A stretch of DNA of 64,000 bases from positions 62,001 to 126,000 of the forward strand of contig NZ_SLTI01000007.1 in NCBI RefSeq assembly GCF_004347735.1, given 5' to 3'. Source of the DNA: Sulfuricurvum sp. IAE1. GTDB lineage: Bacteria; Campylobacterota; Campylobacteria; Campylobacterales; Sulfurimonadaceae. Of the stretch, positions 8,275 through 16,746 are shown in pieces (position 1 is the first letter of the stretch; the number at the start of each line of letters is the position of its first letter). The translations under genes and the position numbers were made by a program. The notes beneath the pieces are model-generated. The model was not told where the DNA came from and searched no databases. It worked only from the letters and a program-made list of their open reading frames with translations.

Positions 8275-9784
8275 TTTGTCTCTCCTTGAATTCCCGAATT
8301 AACTGCATCTGCCGTTTGGCGATATAGTCGATGAGTTCTTTATGGTGGCGGCCCCGAAGCTCATAGGTAAAAACCGCTTCGTACTGATGGTAGAGTTCCC
8401 CGATCCGGTAGACTTCCGCTTCGGTGTTGATGATGATCGGTTTGAGCGGCGGTGCCCCAAGGACGAAATCGAGGATCACTTTCGATCCGGCCTGAAACCC
8501 CGCCGGGAGAGAGGCCAGGATCAAACGCATCGCTTTGATCGAAATATCGGCGATCTGGATCTCCGTTTCAAATTTTCGCCCCTGGAACAGCAGCGTCGCT
8601 TTCGCCTCTGCATCGGGGGGGACGCGGATATACTGCCGCCGGGTCGGGCTGGTGGTCGTCATCCGGCATTCGCCCAGCTTGACCGTCATCCGGTCGAAAT
8701 TAAACCGCAGCAGATCGGTCGACACGATGAACATCGGGAAAATGTCCGAAACGAGGACCACGCGGCGCTCAAACTGCATCGCCTTGAGCTGCATGAAGGT
8801 GGTTTTGATCCAGACGTAATTGTCATCAAGTCCGTCGATCACGCCGTCGTTGGTAATGCTGAGCCCTTTGTAAAGGTTGTGGATCTTGATTTTGGCGTTA
8901 TTGCGTTTGGCCATTTCCAGCAAACCGTGCAAAATCCGTTTGTCTTTTTGGATCGACTCTTTTTCTGCGACACTCGGATCGAAGAGTTTGAGCAAATTGA
9001 GTTCGGTCACGTCGTTGAGCGAAAGAATATAGTAGTCCTCTTTGTCGGGGATCGCCTGCATGTTTAGGACGAAGTGGTGGCTGTTCCCCTCGGCGTCGGC
9101 GATTTTGACGTTAAAGAGTTTGCCCGGGCGGTTTTTGGCCTCTTTGAGCCATTCGATCTTGTCGTGGTTGTACAAAAAACCGCTGTGTTCGAGCAACAGA
9201 TCCCCGAAATTGAGAAAACGCCGGCCGAACTCCTCGATGCTCGAGGCTCCGAAAAAATCCAGGCAGGGCTGGTTGGCCATCACGACCGTTTCGCGGTGCA
9301 GCAGCAAAATCAGGTTGTGCTGGTAGTTGAAGATGTTTTGCAGGTAGGTGTTGAAAAGACGCTGGTGCATCTGAAGCCGCAGTTCCCGAGCACACCGCAC
9401 CAGTACATCGACGAGGCTCTGCACCGTGATCGGTTTGACGATGTAATCGAACGCCCCCAGCCGGATCGCTTCGTGAAGAAGGGCTTTGTCGTCATGCGAA
9501 GAGGTAAAGATGATCTTGACCGAAGGATCGATCGCCGTAATATTTTTGGCGAGTTTGAGTCCCTCAAGAAGCGGCGTTTTGATGTCGGCGACAACGATGG
9601 CCGGGCGGTAGCGTTCGTAGAGGTCCAGAGCCTCGGTCGCATCGCACGTCGCGTAGACGGTATCGAAGATGTTTTTGAACAAGGCGGAAGCCTGCGCGTT
9701 CAGCGCGGAATTCTCCTCGACGTAGAGCAGAGGGTAGTTGTGCAGCGCTTTGCGGAGTTTTTTCAATACGTCCGGATCTACCAT
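8267..9784 (-). CDS. Response regulator with REC, PAS-like and PilZ domains
   Basis: A 505-residue protein. REC (residues about 15-135) has acidic E23/E24, phospho-acceptor D67 in VVADIKTPLL, T95 in IFTSS and the Lys of YIVKPIT. A PAS-like segment follows at about 150-270 (ILLLHRETVVMANQPCLDFFG ending in YYILSLNDVTELN). The C-terminal PilZ domain (about 385-500) has RQYIR (the RxxxR c-di-GMP motif) and DISIKA in place of D/NxSxxG, with Ala for the usual Gly. No DNA-binding or enzymatic output is visible, so output is likely through protein contacts. It is coupled to the di-iron MBL gene and precedes it in the transcript. Confidence 0.85.
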   Translation of the reverse strand: MVDPDVLKKLRKALHNYPLLYVEENSALNAQASALFKNIFDTVYATCDATEALDLYERYRPAIVVADIKTPLLEGLKLAKNITAIDPSVKIIFTSSHDDKALLHEAIRLGAFDYIVKPITVQSLVDVLVRCARELRLQMHQRLFNTYLQNIFNYQHNLILLLHRETVVMANQPCLDFFGASSIEEFGRRFLNFGDLLLEHSGFLYNHDKIEWLKEAKNRPGKLFNVKIADAEGNSHHFVLNMQAIPDKEDYYILSLNDVTELNLLKLFDPSVAEKESIQKDKRILHGLLEMAKRNNAKIKIHNLYKGLSITNDGVIDGLDDNYVWIKTTFMQLKAMQFERRVVLVSDIFPMFIVSTDLLRFNFDRMTVKLGECRMTTTSPTRRQYIRVPPDAEAKATLLFQGRKFETEIQIADISIKAMRLILASLPAGFQAGSKVILDFVLGAPPLKPIIINTEAEVYRIGELYHQYEAVFTYELRGRHHKELIDYIAKRQMQLIREFKERQNE

Positions 9785-9841
9785 CGCTCCCTTTCGCCCC
9801 TTGCCGTTCTCATAAGGAGGTAGGATAGCAGATTTTCGCTT

Positions 9842-11578
9842 CTAACTCGCAAAACCGCTTTTGAAGGTATCTTTCGCGACGACGATCTGTTTTTGTTTCT
9901 CTTTGCGCGCCGTATCTTTTTCGACGAAGATTTTTTGACGCGTTTGAGGGTCCATCTCGGTGTAATACATCACCGCCGAATAGGTTCCGGGAGTCGGAGT
10001 GAACACCTGCGCCTGTTCGGGGTTCATCTTCAATTCCTGCGTCGTGAAACGCTTGAGGTCGTGCATGTCTTTTTCGGTACATCCGGGGTGTGCCGCGATC
10101 AGGTAATAGGTCAAAAACTGGTTTTTCCTCTCTTCGCGGTTGAGGCGGTCGTAGAGTTTTTTGAAATCGACGAGGGTCTGTTTACCCGGTTTGTTCATCA
10201 GGTGCAGCACGTGGGGCGACGTGTGCTCGGGAGCCACTTTCATCTGCCCCGAAATATGGTGGCGCACCATCTCTTTGAGGTACTCGTACCCCTGGCGTTT
10301 GTCCTCGTTGATCAGATCGTACCGAACGCCGGAGGCGACGAACGCTTTTTTGATCCCCCGAACTTCCCTCAGACGGCGCAGGAGGTTGATGACCCGGGTG
10401 TGGTCGACCTTCATTTTCTTGCACAGGTGGGTGTCGTCGACGCAGCGCTGATGATCGCAGGTGCCGTGTTTGAGCTTTTTGGAGCACTCGTAGCCGTACA
10501 TATTCGCAGTCGGTCCCCCGACGTCGCTGATGATCCCTTTGAAATCCTTATACTCGGTGAACTGCTTCGCCTCGGAGAGGATCGATTCTTCGCTGCGGGT
10601 ACGGATGGTACGCCCCTGATGGACCCCGATCGCGCAGAAGTTGCACTCCCCCCAACACCCCTGATGGGTCATGATGGAGAACTTGATCGTTTCAAGACAC
10701 TTCACGCCCCCCTGTGGGCGGTGATAGGGATGGAGCTCGCGGGTAAAAGGGAGTGCGGAGACGGCATCCATCTCGCTCTCATCAAGATAATCGGCGGGAG
10801 GGTTCTGGATCGCGTAGCGGCCGTCCACCTCCTGACACAGCCCCTTGGCCGAAATGGGGTCGTTGTTGTCGTAAAACAGATCAAACAGATCGATATAGCG
10901 CTCTTTGTTATCGAGGCATTCTTGGTGTGAGGGAAGCGTCAGATACCCTTCGACGGGGGTTTTTGCGATATAGCACAATCCACGTATATCGTGTGGCGAC
11001 TCGCCGCGCTCGAGCCGTTTGGGCAGCTCGATGATGGCCCCCTCCCCCATCCCGTAAATCAGGTAATCGGCTTTGGAATCAAACAGGATCGGCTTACGGA
11101 GTTTGTTGGACCAGTAATCGTAATGGGTGACGCGGCGCAGGCTCGCCTCGATCCCCCCCAGTACGATGGGAACGGTGTTTTTGAAATGTTTGCGGATCAG
11201 GTTGGTGTAGACCAGTGTCGCGCGGTCGGGACGGGCGTTATTGACCCCGCCGGGGGTGTAATCGTCGCTTTTGCGGAATTTTTTGGTGGCGGTGTAGTTG
11301 GCCACCATCGAATCGACGCTCCCGCCGCTCACCCCCCAAAAAAGGCGCGGCTCCCCCAGCCGCATAATGTCGTCGGTCGCGATGTCGGGCTGTCCGATGA
11401 TCCCGACGCGATACCCTTCCCTCTCCAGTATCCGTCCGACCACCGCGACGCCGATAAACGGCGAATCAATGTAGGCGTCGCCACTGATGAGGATGACGTC
11501 GCACTGCTCCCAGCCGCGCGCATCCATTTCGGCACGGGTGGTGGGGAGATAACGGAGGGTTTCGGGGGTTACTTTCAT
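9842..11578 (-). CDS. YgiQ family radical SAM protein
   Basis: A 578-residue protein of the YgiQ (UPF0313) family of unknown reaction. The N-terminal domain resembles B12-binding radical SAM proteins (CDVILISGDAYIDSPFIG, then RVGIIGQPD). The radical SAM core has the 4Fe-4S motif GCWGECNFCAIGVHQGR (CxxxCxxC). Later segments such as KVAPEHTS and YLIAAHPGCTEKDM are typical. The start ATG is 59 bases from the divergent NifU-like gene. A TACAAT ends 6 bases upstream of the ATG, but I see no matching -35. Confidence 0.92.
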   Translation of the reverse strand: MKVTPETLRYLPTTRAEMDARGWEQCDVILISGDAYIDSPFIGVAVVGRILEREGYRVGIIGQPDIATDDIMRLGEPRLFWGVSGGSVDSMVANYTATKKFRKSDDYTPGGVNNARPDRATLVYTNLIRKHFKNTVPIVLGGIEASLRRVTHYDYWSNKLRKPILFDSKADYLIYGMGEGAIIELPKRLERGESPHDIRGLCYIAKTPVEGYLTLPSHQECLDNKERYIDLFDLFYDNNDPISAKGLCQEVDGRYAIQNPPADYLDESEMDAVSALPFTRELHPYHRPQGGVKCLETIKFSIMTHQGCWGECNFCAIGVHQGRTIRTRSEESILSEAKQFTEYKDFKGIISDVGGPTANMYGYECSKKLKHGTCDHQRCVDDTHLCKKMKVDHTRVINLLRRLREVRGIKKAFVASGVRYDLINEDKRQGYEYLKEMVRHHISGQMKVAPEHTSPHVLHLMNKPGKQTLVDFKKLYDRLNREERKNQFLTYYLIAAHPGCTEKDMHDLKRFTTQELKMNPEQAQVFTPTPGTYSAVMYYTEMDPQTRQKIFVEKDTARKEKQKQIVVAKDTFKSGFAS

Positions 11579-11602
11579 AACGCGATTGTACGGCGCATAC
11601 TC

Positions 11603-11631
11603 TTACAAAGAGGTTCAAGCTACGTTATAAT
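11603..11631 (+). promoter_or_regulatory. Sigma-70 promoter of the NifU-like gene
   Basis: TTACAA (11603-11608) and TATAAT (11626-11631) are separated by exactly 17 bases. A start point 7 bases after the -10 falls at 11638, the A of the ATG, which predicts a leaderless mRNA; no Shine-Dalgarno precedes the ATG. Confidence 0.65.
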
Positions 11632-11637
11632 CTTCGA

Positions 11638-12069
11638 ATGGAAAATAATCTGAACCAAGAGATCATCGAGCATCTCATGCACCCCCGCAATTACGGCCCG
11701 CTCGAAAATCCCACCGGAGTGGGCGTCGGACACTCCGAGCAAAGCGGCGAATTCGTTATTCTCTACCTTGACTGCGAGGGGGAAATCATCCGAAATATCG
11801 GCTATGCGACCAACGGCTGCCACGACACGGTCGTACTGGGATCGATGTTTACCGAAATGGTCAAAGGCGAAAGTCTTGAATACGCCGCCAAGGCCGCCGA
11901 AAAACTGCGCGAAAAGGTCACACAGGGGCCTCTCAAACAACAATCGTGCGCCCATATGGTCCTCACGGCGTTCGACGCCGCGCAAATCCATCAACGGCAC
12001 AGACGCGAAGGGTCGAGCGAAGAACTCCACGCGATCGAGATCGCTATGGAATGCGAGGTGGAACCGTGA
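11638..12069 (+). CDS. NifU/IscU-like iron-sulfur scaffold protein
   Basis: A 143-residue protein with the NifU N-terminal fold: opening EHLMHPRNYGPLENP, then TNGCHDTVVLGS and QQSCAHMVLTAFDAA. Two of the three IscU cluster-ligand cysteines are present (GCHD and QSCAHM). The first, normally CGD, is replaced by SGE, although another Cys lies 10 residues on in LDCEGE. Canonical IscU builds 2Fe-2S and 4Fe-4S clusters for transfer to apoproteins. The altered ligand set suggests a specialised or non-canonical scaffold. The stop overlaps the next ATG (TGATG), coupling it to a ferritin-like protein. No IscS or HscA gene is nearby. Confidence 0.82.
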   Translation: MENNLNQEIIEHLMHPRNYGPLENPTGVGVGHSEQSGEFVILYLDCEGEIIRNIGYATNGCHDTVVLGSMFTEMVKGESLEYAAKAAEKLREKVTQGPLKQQSCAHMVLTAFDAAQIHQRHRREGSSEELHAIEIAMECEVEP

Positions 12070-12899
12070 TGGACGCCGAACTCTTCCGCGCTAAACACCA
12101 GCTGTGGCTGCGCCTGGCATTTCTCTCGTTCGCCGCACCCGATCCGCAGATCAAAAGCCGCCTTTATGAATTTTCCCAAATCGAGTTCCGCCACCTCAAA
12201 TGGCTCTCTCAACACCTCTACGATGCCTCAACCCCTTACGATTACGGCCGTGACAAAACATTCGGGATCGAATTTAGTACCCTCCGCGATGGAGTGGATG
12301 CCGCACTGGCCGAGCTCCAAACGCTCGACACCCTCTACGACGGTTCCCTGCTCTGCGAGCGGATGCGCCGGGATGAACGCTATTTTCAGGGCGTTATCGA
12401 GGGATACCGCCCTCTTTCCCTCGATATCGCCGGGGCATTCGACCGCCGCCGTGTCTGGAGCGATGCACCGCTGGATCGGGCACAAACCGACGCCCTGAGC
12501 CTTTTTTTGTTCGAAGAGCTGTACAAGGAATACGAGCTGATCCTGATCTATCTCTATCGTCTCGTACGGGCGGGGAGCGCGATACAGAGCTCTTCGTTCA
12601 CCGATCTCATCGACGAATCCCATTTCCACCTCCGATCGTTCGGCGAAATGATGGCGAAAATGGGGATTCTGGCGTTACCGAGGGAACTGCATCCACGCAC
12701 ATATGTGATCGAGGACATGGAGAAGTTCCTCCGCAACGGGATCGTCGAAGAAGAAAACGCCAAAGAAGAGTGCCGCCGCCTCTCCGAAGCGGTAACGGAT
12801 GAAAAACTCTCGGCGTTCTTCGAGTTCATCAATTACCAGGAGAGCTACCACATTGAGATCATGAAAAAACTGTTAGAGGAGAGATTATGGAACAATTAA
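12069..12899 (+). CDS. Ferritin-like helical protein, probable iron binding
   Basis: A 276-residue, helix-rich protein with two similar halves. Acidic/His pairs typical of ferritin-like di-iron carboxylate folds occur in QIEFRHLKWL (first half), EELYKEYELILIYLYRL and IDESHFHLRSFGEMM, and at the C-terminus in EFINYQESYHIEIMKKLLEE. The ExxH spacing fits a rubrerythrin/ferritin-like iron site, but I cannot name a subfamily. I start it at the ATG that overlaps the NifU-like stop (MDAELFRAKHQ). The operon with a scaffold protein points to iron storage, iron delivery or oxidative protection of Fe-S assembly. Confidence 0.72.
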   Translation: MDAELFRAKHQLWLRLAFLSFAAPDPQIKSRLYEFSQIEFRHLKWLSQHLYDASTPYDYGRDKTFGIEFSTLRDGVDAALAELQTLDTLYDGSLLCERMRRDERYFQGVIEGYRPLSLDIAGAFDRRRVWSDAPLDRAQTDALSLFLFEELYKEYELILIYLYRLVRAGSAIQSSSFTDLIDESHFHLRSFGEMMAKMGILALPRELHPRTYVIEDMEKFLRNGIVEEENAKEECRRLSEAVTDEKLSAFFEFINYQESYHIEIMKKLLEERLWNN

Positions 12900-12979
12900 A
12901 TACGACGGGAATGGACCTCGTGCTGATGGTCGCGATGATCGCGATCATGGGATTCGTCCTCACGCGCAAAAAAAAATAG
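12887..12979 (+). CDS. 30-residue single-pass membrane peptide
   Basis: A very short gene inside the 3' end of the ferritin-like gene, in another frame, and continuing past it. A GAGGAGAG Shine-Dalgarno lies 4-6 bases before the ATG. The product begins MEQLNTTGMD, then has a hydrophobic helix LVLMVAMIAIMGFVL and ends TRKKK. One transmembrane helix with a positive C-terminus predicts N-out/C-in insertion. The good ribosome site, the overlap with the operon and the membrane-like composition argue for a real gene. Its function is unknown; a partner of the ferritin-like protein is possible. Confidence 0.6.
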   Translation: MEQLNTTGMDLVLMVAMIAIMGFVLTRKKK

Positions 12980-12988
12980 CGCGAACGT

Positions 12989-13480
12989 TTAAAAATAGGT
13001 TTCGCCGAGCTCTTTGAGCCGGGCGTATATCCGGTCGAAATCGGTTGAATAGACCCGCGTATGCGCGGTCGAAGTGATAAAATTTGTATCCCTCTCCCAA
13101 CGCGGAACGAGGTGCAGATGGATGTGTTCGGCGATCCCGGCACCTCCCGCCTTCCCCAGGTTCATTCCCAGATTAACCCCGTGTGCCCCGAACCCTTCCT
13201 TGAGCATCCGAACCCCTTTTTGGGCCAGCGCCGTGATGTGAAGCCATGCCTGCGGGTCAAGTGCTTCGAGGGCGTCGGTGTGGAGGTGGGGGATGATCAT
13301 GAAATGGCCCGGAGTATAGGGGTAGCGGTTCATCACCACAAAACAGTGTTCGTCACGGTGCAGGACATGCAGCTGCGCGTCATCGTCCGGGTGGGCGCTG
13401 ATGTGACAGAAAACGCACCCCTCGATCTTTTCGCCCGAAACGTATTCGGTCCGCCACGGGGCGTACAAAATCTCTTGCAT
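12989..13480 (-). CDS. HIT family hydrolase/phosphorylase
   Basis: A 163-residue cytoplasmic nucleotide-binding protein. The histidine triad is EHIHLHLVPRWERD; GHFMIIPHLHTDALEAL is the conserved upstream half, and CVFCHI gives a CxxC zinc site near the N-terminus. The length and the C-terminal extension resemble AP4A phosphorylase-like HIT proteins. The substrate is probably a dinucleoside polyphosphate or an AMP conjugate, but that is family knowledge only. It follows murF on the same strand by about 26 bases. Its 3' end faces the 30-residue peptide gene. Confidence 0.9.
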   Translation of the reverse strand: MQEILYAPWRTEYVSGEKIEGCVFCHISAHPDDDAQLHVLHRDEHCFVVMNRYPYTPGHFMIIPHLHTDALEALDPQAWLHITALAQKGVRMLKEGFGAHGVNLGMNLGKAGGAGIAEHIHLHLVPRWERDTNFITSTAHTRVYSTDFDRIYARLKELGETYF

Positions 13481-13506
13481 GGTTTCCCTTTCGCCCCGAG
13501 AGTGGG

Positions 13507-14949
13507 TCAGATAAAATTCGGCGCGTCGTTGGCGAAGAGGATGATATCGCCCGCGCGGGTCACTTCACCCAGCGTTTTGACCATCTGCGATTTGTCGGCA
13601 AGCATGATTTTCTGCGGCACTCTCAGCTCTTTGTCAAACTGGGCGGCATTAAGCTGGCCGGTGATAATCGCAATATCGAACACGCCGTTGATCGCGCCGA
13701 TGAGCTGCGAATTCAACTCCTCGGTGCTCTCCACCAGCCCCGGCGTCACGATCACCTTGCGCCCGGTATGGAGCGAACACAGCCGGATCCCCTCAAGCAT
13801 CCCGTCAATATTGCCGTTATACCCGTCGTCAAGGATGATTTTGCCGCCCGCATCGATCCGTTCGAGGCGGTGCTCGACGCTTTTGAGGGCATTGACCGCC
13901 GAAGCGATCTCCTGCGCGCTCATCCCGAGTTCTTGCGCAATCAGAATCGCCGCATTGATATTGATCGTCTGGAATCCCCCCAGCACCGATGTATGAAAAT
14001 GGACCGTTTCGCCACCCAGTTCCATATCGAATGCGGTCCCCTCGAGCGTGGCGTCAAGGTTTTGGATTTCATTGCCGAAAAACGTCACTTTTTCATGCGG
14101 CTCGTCGGTCACCGAAGTGTGGACAAAAGCCCGTTTGAGCCGATCGGAATGGATAATCTCGAGTTTGGTCCGTTTGATCCGTTCGAGGGTTTTGAAATAC
14201 TCCAGGTGCTGCGGCCCCACCTTTCCGACCACGACGATCTGGGGATGCAGCAGCTGCGCGATCGCGTAGATATCGCCCACTTCCCGTGCTCCCGCTTCGC
14301 ACACGTACACCTGTGTGTCGGAAGGGAGCGACTCGTTGACGTCGCGGATGATCCCGCCGAGGGTATTGACGCTGCGCGGCGTCGCGTAAACGTTGAACTT
14401 CGTCCCCAAAACCTGCGCAATGAAGTTTTTCATCGACGTTTTCCCGTAACTCCCCGTTACGCAGACGATGGTGAGATCCTTCATCGAGGCGATTTTCTGC
14501 TTGGCCTGTTTTTTGTACGCCAGGAAAAGGAACTTTTCAGCCCCGCCGGAAAGGAGGTATGCCGCAACCAGCGGCATCAGAACGCTGTAGGTCTCTCCCC
14601 ATCCCTTGAGCGCGATCATCAGGTTCACCAGCAGGGTCAACGACCCCAGCAGGATCAAAAACCGTTTGACGCGCCAGGTAAGGACGAGCTTTTTATCCAG
14701 CTTGCGGTGCCAGAGGATCAGCGAAGGGAGGACGATCAGGAAGAAAATCGCACTGAAATACTCCGACGCGACGTAATACAGAACAAACGGCACAAAGAAA
14801 TAAAGAGCGTGCCACCAGCTCTTGTGATGGCGGAAAACCACCCGTTCGATTTTGTAGTCGTACCACTGGAGATTGGTAATGAGATACCATCCCAGTGCCA
14901 TGACGAAGAAAAAATTGGTGACGAAGTCCAGAAGATGCAGGATATCCAT
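13507..14949 (-). CDS. murF: UDP-N-acetylmuramoyl-tripeptide--D-Ala-D-Ala ligase
   Basis: Adds D-Ala-D-Ala to UDP-MurNAc-tripeptide in peptidoglycan synthesis. The Mur ligase P-loop is VTGSYGKTSMKNFIAQVL, later blocks are EHRLERIDAGGKIILDDGYNGN, and VTPGLVE lies in the C-terminal domain. Unusually for most bacteria, but as in other Campylobacterota, about 130 N-terminal residues contain several hydrophobic segments (for example WHALYFFVPFVLYYVASEYF), so the enzyme is probably membrane-attached. At 480 residues this accounts for the extra length. It lies 6 bases after the hydrolase gene and forms a cell-wall cluster with ddl. Confidence 0.94.
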   Translation of the reverse strand: MDILHLLDFVTNFFFVMALGWYLITNLQWYDYKIERVVFRHHKSWWHALYFFVPFVLYYVASEYFSAIFFLIVLPSLILWHRKLDKKLVLTWRVKRFLILLGSLTLLVNLMIALKGWGETYSVLMPLVAAYLLSGGAEKFLFLAYKKQAKQKIASMKDLTIVCVTGSYGKTSMKNFIAQVLGTKFNVYATPRSVNTLGGIIRDVNESLPSDTQVYVCEAGAREVGDIYAIAQLLHPQIVVVGKVGPQHLEYFKTLERIKRTKLEIIHSDRLKRAFVHTSVTDEPHEKVTFFGNEIQNLDATLEGTAFDMELGGETVHFHTSVLGGFQTININAAILIAQELGMSAQEIASAVNALKSVEHRLERIDAGGKIILDDGYNGNIDGMLEGIRLCSLHTGRKVIVTPGLVESTEELNSQLIGAINGVFDIAIITGQLNAAQFDKELRVPQKIMLADKSQMVKTLGEVTRAGDIILFANDAPNFI

Positions 14950-14955
14950 TGTACG

Positions 14956-15690
14956 TCAGTGCTCCAGTGTTTTAAGGAATGTGATTTCGATCTCTTTGGA
15001 GACCGTCGCGCTCTGTTCCAGGAAGAAATAGTGATCGCCGTCGAACTCGACGACTTTCGATCCGGGGATCAATTCGGCAATTTTATGGGCCGTCCACAAC
15101 GGGGTCGCGGTGTCCTGACGGCCGAAGCACAGGAGCGCTTTGCCGCTAAAGGAGCGGAACGCGTCGGTGAAGTCTTCGTTGACAACCCGCTTGAAGGTCT
15201 CGTACATCGGTTCAGAGAGCCCCTGCGCGTCGGGTGCGACGAAGAAACGGCGCAGACCCGCAAGCCCGCTGAATTTGAGCAGTTTGAACAGGGCGATTTT
15301 GGCCCGTACTTTAAACGGTTTGGGGACGGGAATCCCCGCCGACGCGACGAGAACGAGCATGTCGGGGTTAAGAAGCGTCGCCACTTTCCCGCCGAACGAA
15401 TGGCCGACGATGATCGTTTTGGAGACGTTGATCTGTGAAATGAACGACTCGAGGATGTTGGCGTAGTCTTCGGTATCAAGGGGCATGTTGCAGGTGCTGT
15501 TCCCGAATCCGGGCATGTCGATGTAGACATGCCGGAACTGCCGCAAATGGTTCCCGAAAGCGTGCTTCATCAGATTTTTATGCGATCCCCACCCGTGAAG
15601 AAAGATAATGTCGTAGTGGGCGGAGGGATTGAGTATCTCGTAACTGATCGAAAACGTGTGATTCTTATACTGGACCGACTTGAGTGCCAC
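14956..15690 (-). CDS. Alpha/beta hydrolase
   Basis: A 244-residue alpha/beta hydrolase. The oxyanion region is IIFLHGWGSHKNLM, the nucleophile elbow is IVGHSFGGKVATLL (GxSxG with Ser), and the late blocks ALLCFGRQDTATPLW and EFDGDHYFFLEQ supply the acid and His. The GTG start directly follows the ddl stop. The position between ddl and murF is conserved in some Campylobacterota. The substrate is unknown; a role linked to cell-wall synthesis is guilt by association only. No signal peptide is seen. Confidence 0.85.
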   Translation of the reverse strand: MALKSVQYKNHTFSISYEILNPSAHYDIIFLHGWGSHKNLMKHAFGNHLRQFRHVYIDMPGFGNSTCNMPLDTEDYANILESFISQINVSKTIIVGHSFGGKVATLLNPDMLVLVASAGIPVPKPFKVRAKIALFKLLKFSGLAGLRRFFVAPDAQGLSEPMYETFKRVVNEDFTDAFRSFSGKALLCFGRQDTATPLWTAHKIAELIPGSKVVEFDGDHYFFLEQSATVSKEIEITFLKTLEH

Positions 15691-16728
15691 TTATTTCCCT
15701 TTGGCCTGAGAAATCGAGTGGATGTAATCGTATTTTACGCGGATGGCGCGTTTATCGGGAAGCGATCCGAGGAGTTTCTGCACCGCACCCTGGAAATCGT
15801 CGAACAGGTAGTTGGCCATCGATCCGGGGATCGGATTGATCTCGTTGAGATAAACTTCCCCTTCGATCTCGAAGAAATCGCAGCGGATCAACGCCCCTTC
15901 GAACAAAGGGAGATAGATGGCCGCAAACGCTTCACGCAGATGTGCGACCAGTTTTTCGTGGACGTCCGCTTCGGCTACCGTACCGCTGCGCGAGAAATCG
16001 AGGTATTTTTTCTCAAAATCGAGGAAATCGGCCTTTTGGGGTTCTTCGACGATCGAATAGGTAATCTCGCCCCGGGCAGCAAAACCGGCGAGGTTGTACT
16101 CTTTGACCCCTGCGATGAACGGCTCGATCAAAACGGTATCGTCGAATTCGAACGCGACGTCGAGGGCATAATCGAGCTCGCCCGCTTCGCGTACGACGCT
16201 CACCCCGATCGAACTGCCCAAACGGGCCGGTTTGACGATGAAAGGATACGCCGTCGAAACGCTGCGCGCGCCGTCCTTCCGGAGGATTTCGTAGGGGAGC
16301 GTTTTGACGCCCAGCGACGCGGCCAGCCATTTTGTGTAGACCTTGTCGAAACTGAGCATCGAAGCCTCTTTACGCGGACCGATGAAAGGGATTCCGTAGA
16401 AATCGAGCATCGCCGCGAGAGTGCCGTCTTCGCCGTCCCCGCCGTGGATCAGGTTGAGCACCGGCATGTCATGCTTGGTCGATCCGAACAGCGAGCGTTG
16501 TTCAAATCCGCCGTTGGTCATACTCAGTTTGGGCATTTTGCGGTGCTCGCCGCGCGAAAACGTAACCGCTTTCATTTTGGACGGTTCGATCAGGTAGAAC
16601 GTATGATCCTGATCGCAAAAAATGAACCGCAAATCGAACGCCCCGAGTTTCTCTTTGACCGTTATGGCACTGACGATACTGATTTCATGTTCAAAACTGG
16701 CTCCGCCGAAAAGAATGGCTAATTTCAA
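15691..16728 (-). CDS. ddl: D-alanine--D-alanine ligase
   Basis: ATP-grasp enzyme that joins two D-alanines for MurF. The N-terminus MKLAILFGGASFEHEISIVSA carries the signature FGGxSxEHEIS. IVKPARLGSSIGVSVV is the nucleotide-binding lysine and serine loop, and YLNEINPIPGSM is the metal and substrate site. The length of 345 residues is usual for the family. The downstream order ddl-hydrolase-murF makes a compact D-Ala-D-Ala pathway cluster. The gene upstream is ruvA, 18 bases away, so the transcript probably starts at the FapA-family gene. Confidence 0.96.
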   Translation of the reverse strand: MKLAILFGGASFEHEISIVSAITVKEKLGAFDLRFIFCDQDHTFYLIEPSKMKAVTFSRGEHRKMPKLSMTNGGFEQRSLFGSTKHDMPVLNLIHGGDGEDGTLAAMLDFYGIPFIGPRKEASMLSFDKVYTKWLAASLGVKTLPYEILRKDGARSVSTAYPFIVKPARLGSSIGVSVVREAGELDYALDVAFEFDDTVLIEPFIAGVKEYNLAGFAARGEITYSIVEEPQKADFLDFEKKYLDFSRSGTVAEADVHEKLVAHLREAFAAIYLPLFEGALIRCDFFEIEGEVYLNEINPIPGSMANYLFDDFQGAVQKLLGSLPDKRAIRVKYDYIHSISQAKGK

Positions 16729-16746
16729 TGGATATTCCTTTTTGTG

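Noticed and set aside
11576..11613. A possible leaderless promoter for the YgiQ gene (TACAAT 6 bases before the ATG)
   Set aside because: No acceptable -35 lies at 16-18 bases upstream, unlike the NifU-like and brnT cases.
13768..15438. A 556-codon open frame opposite murF and the hydrolase gene
   Set aside because: It spans two real genes on the other strand and shows no domain or ribosome site.
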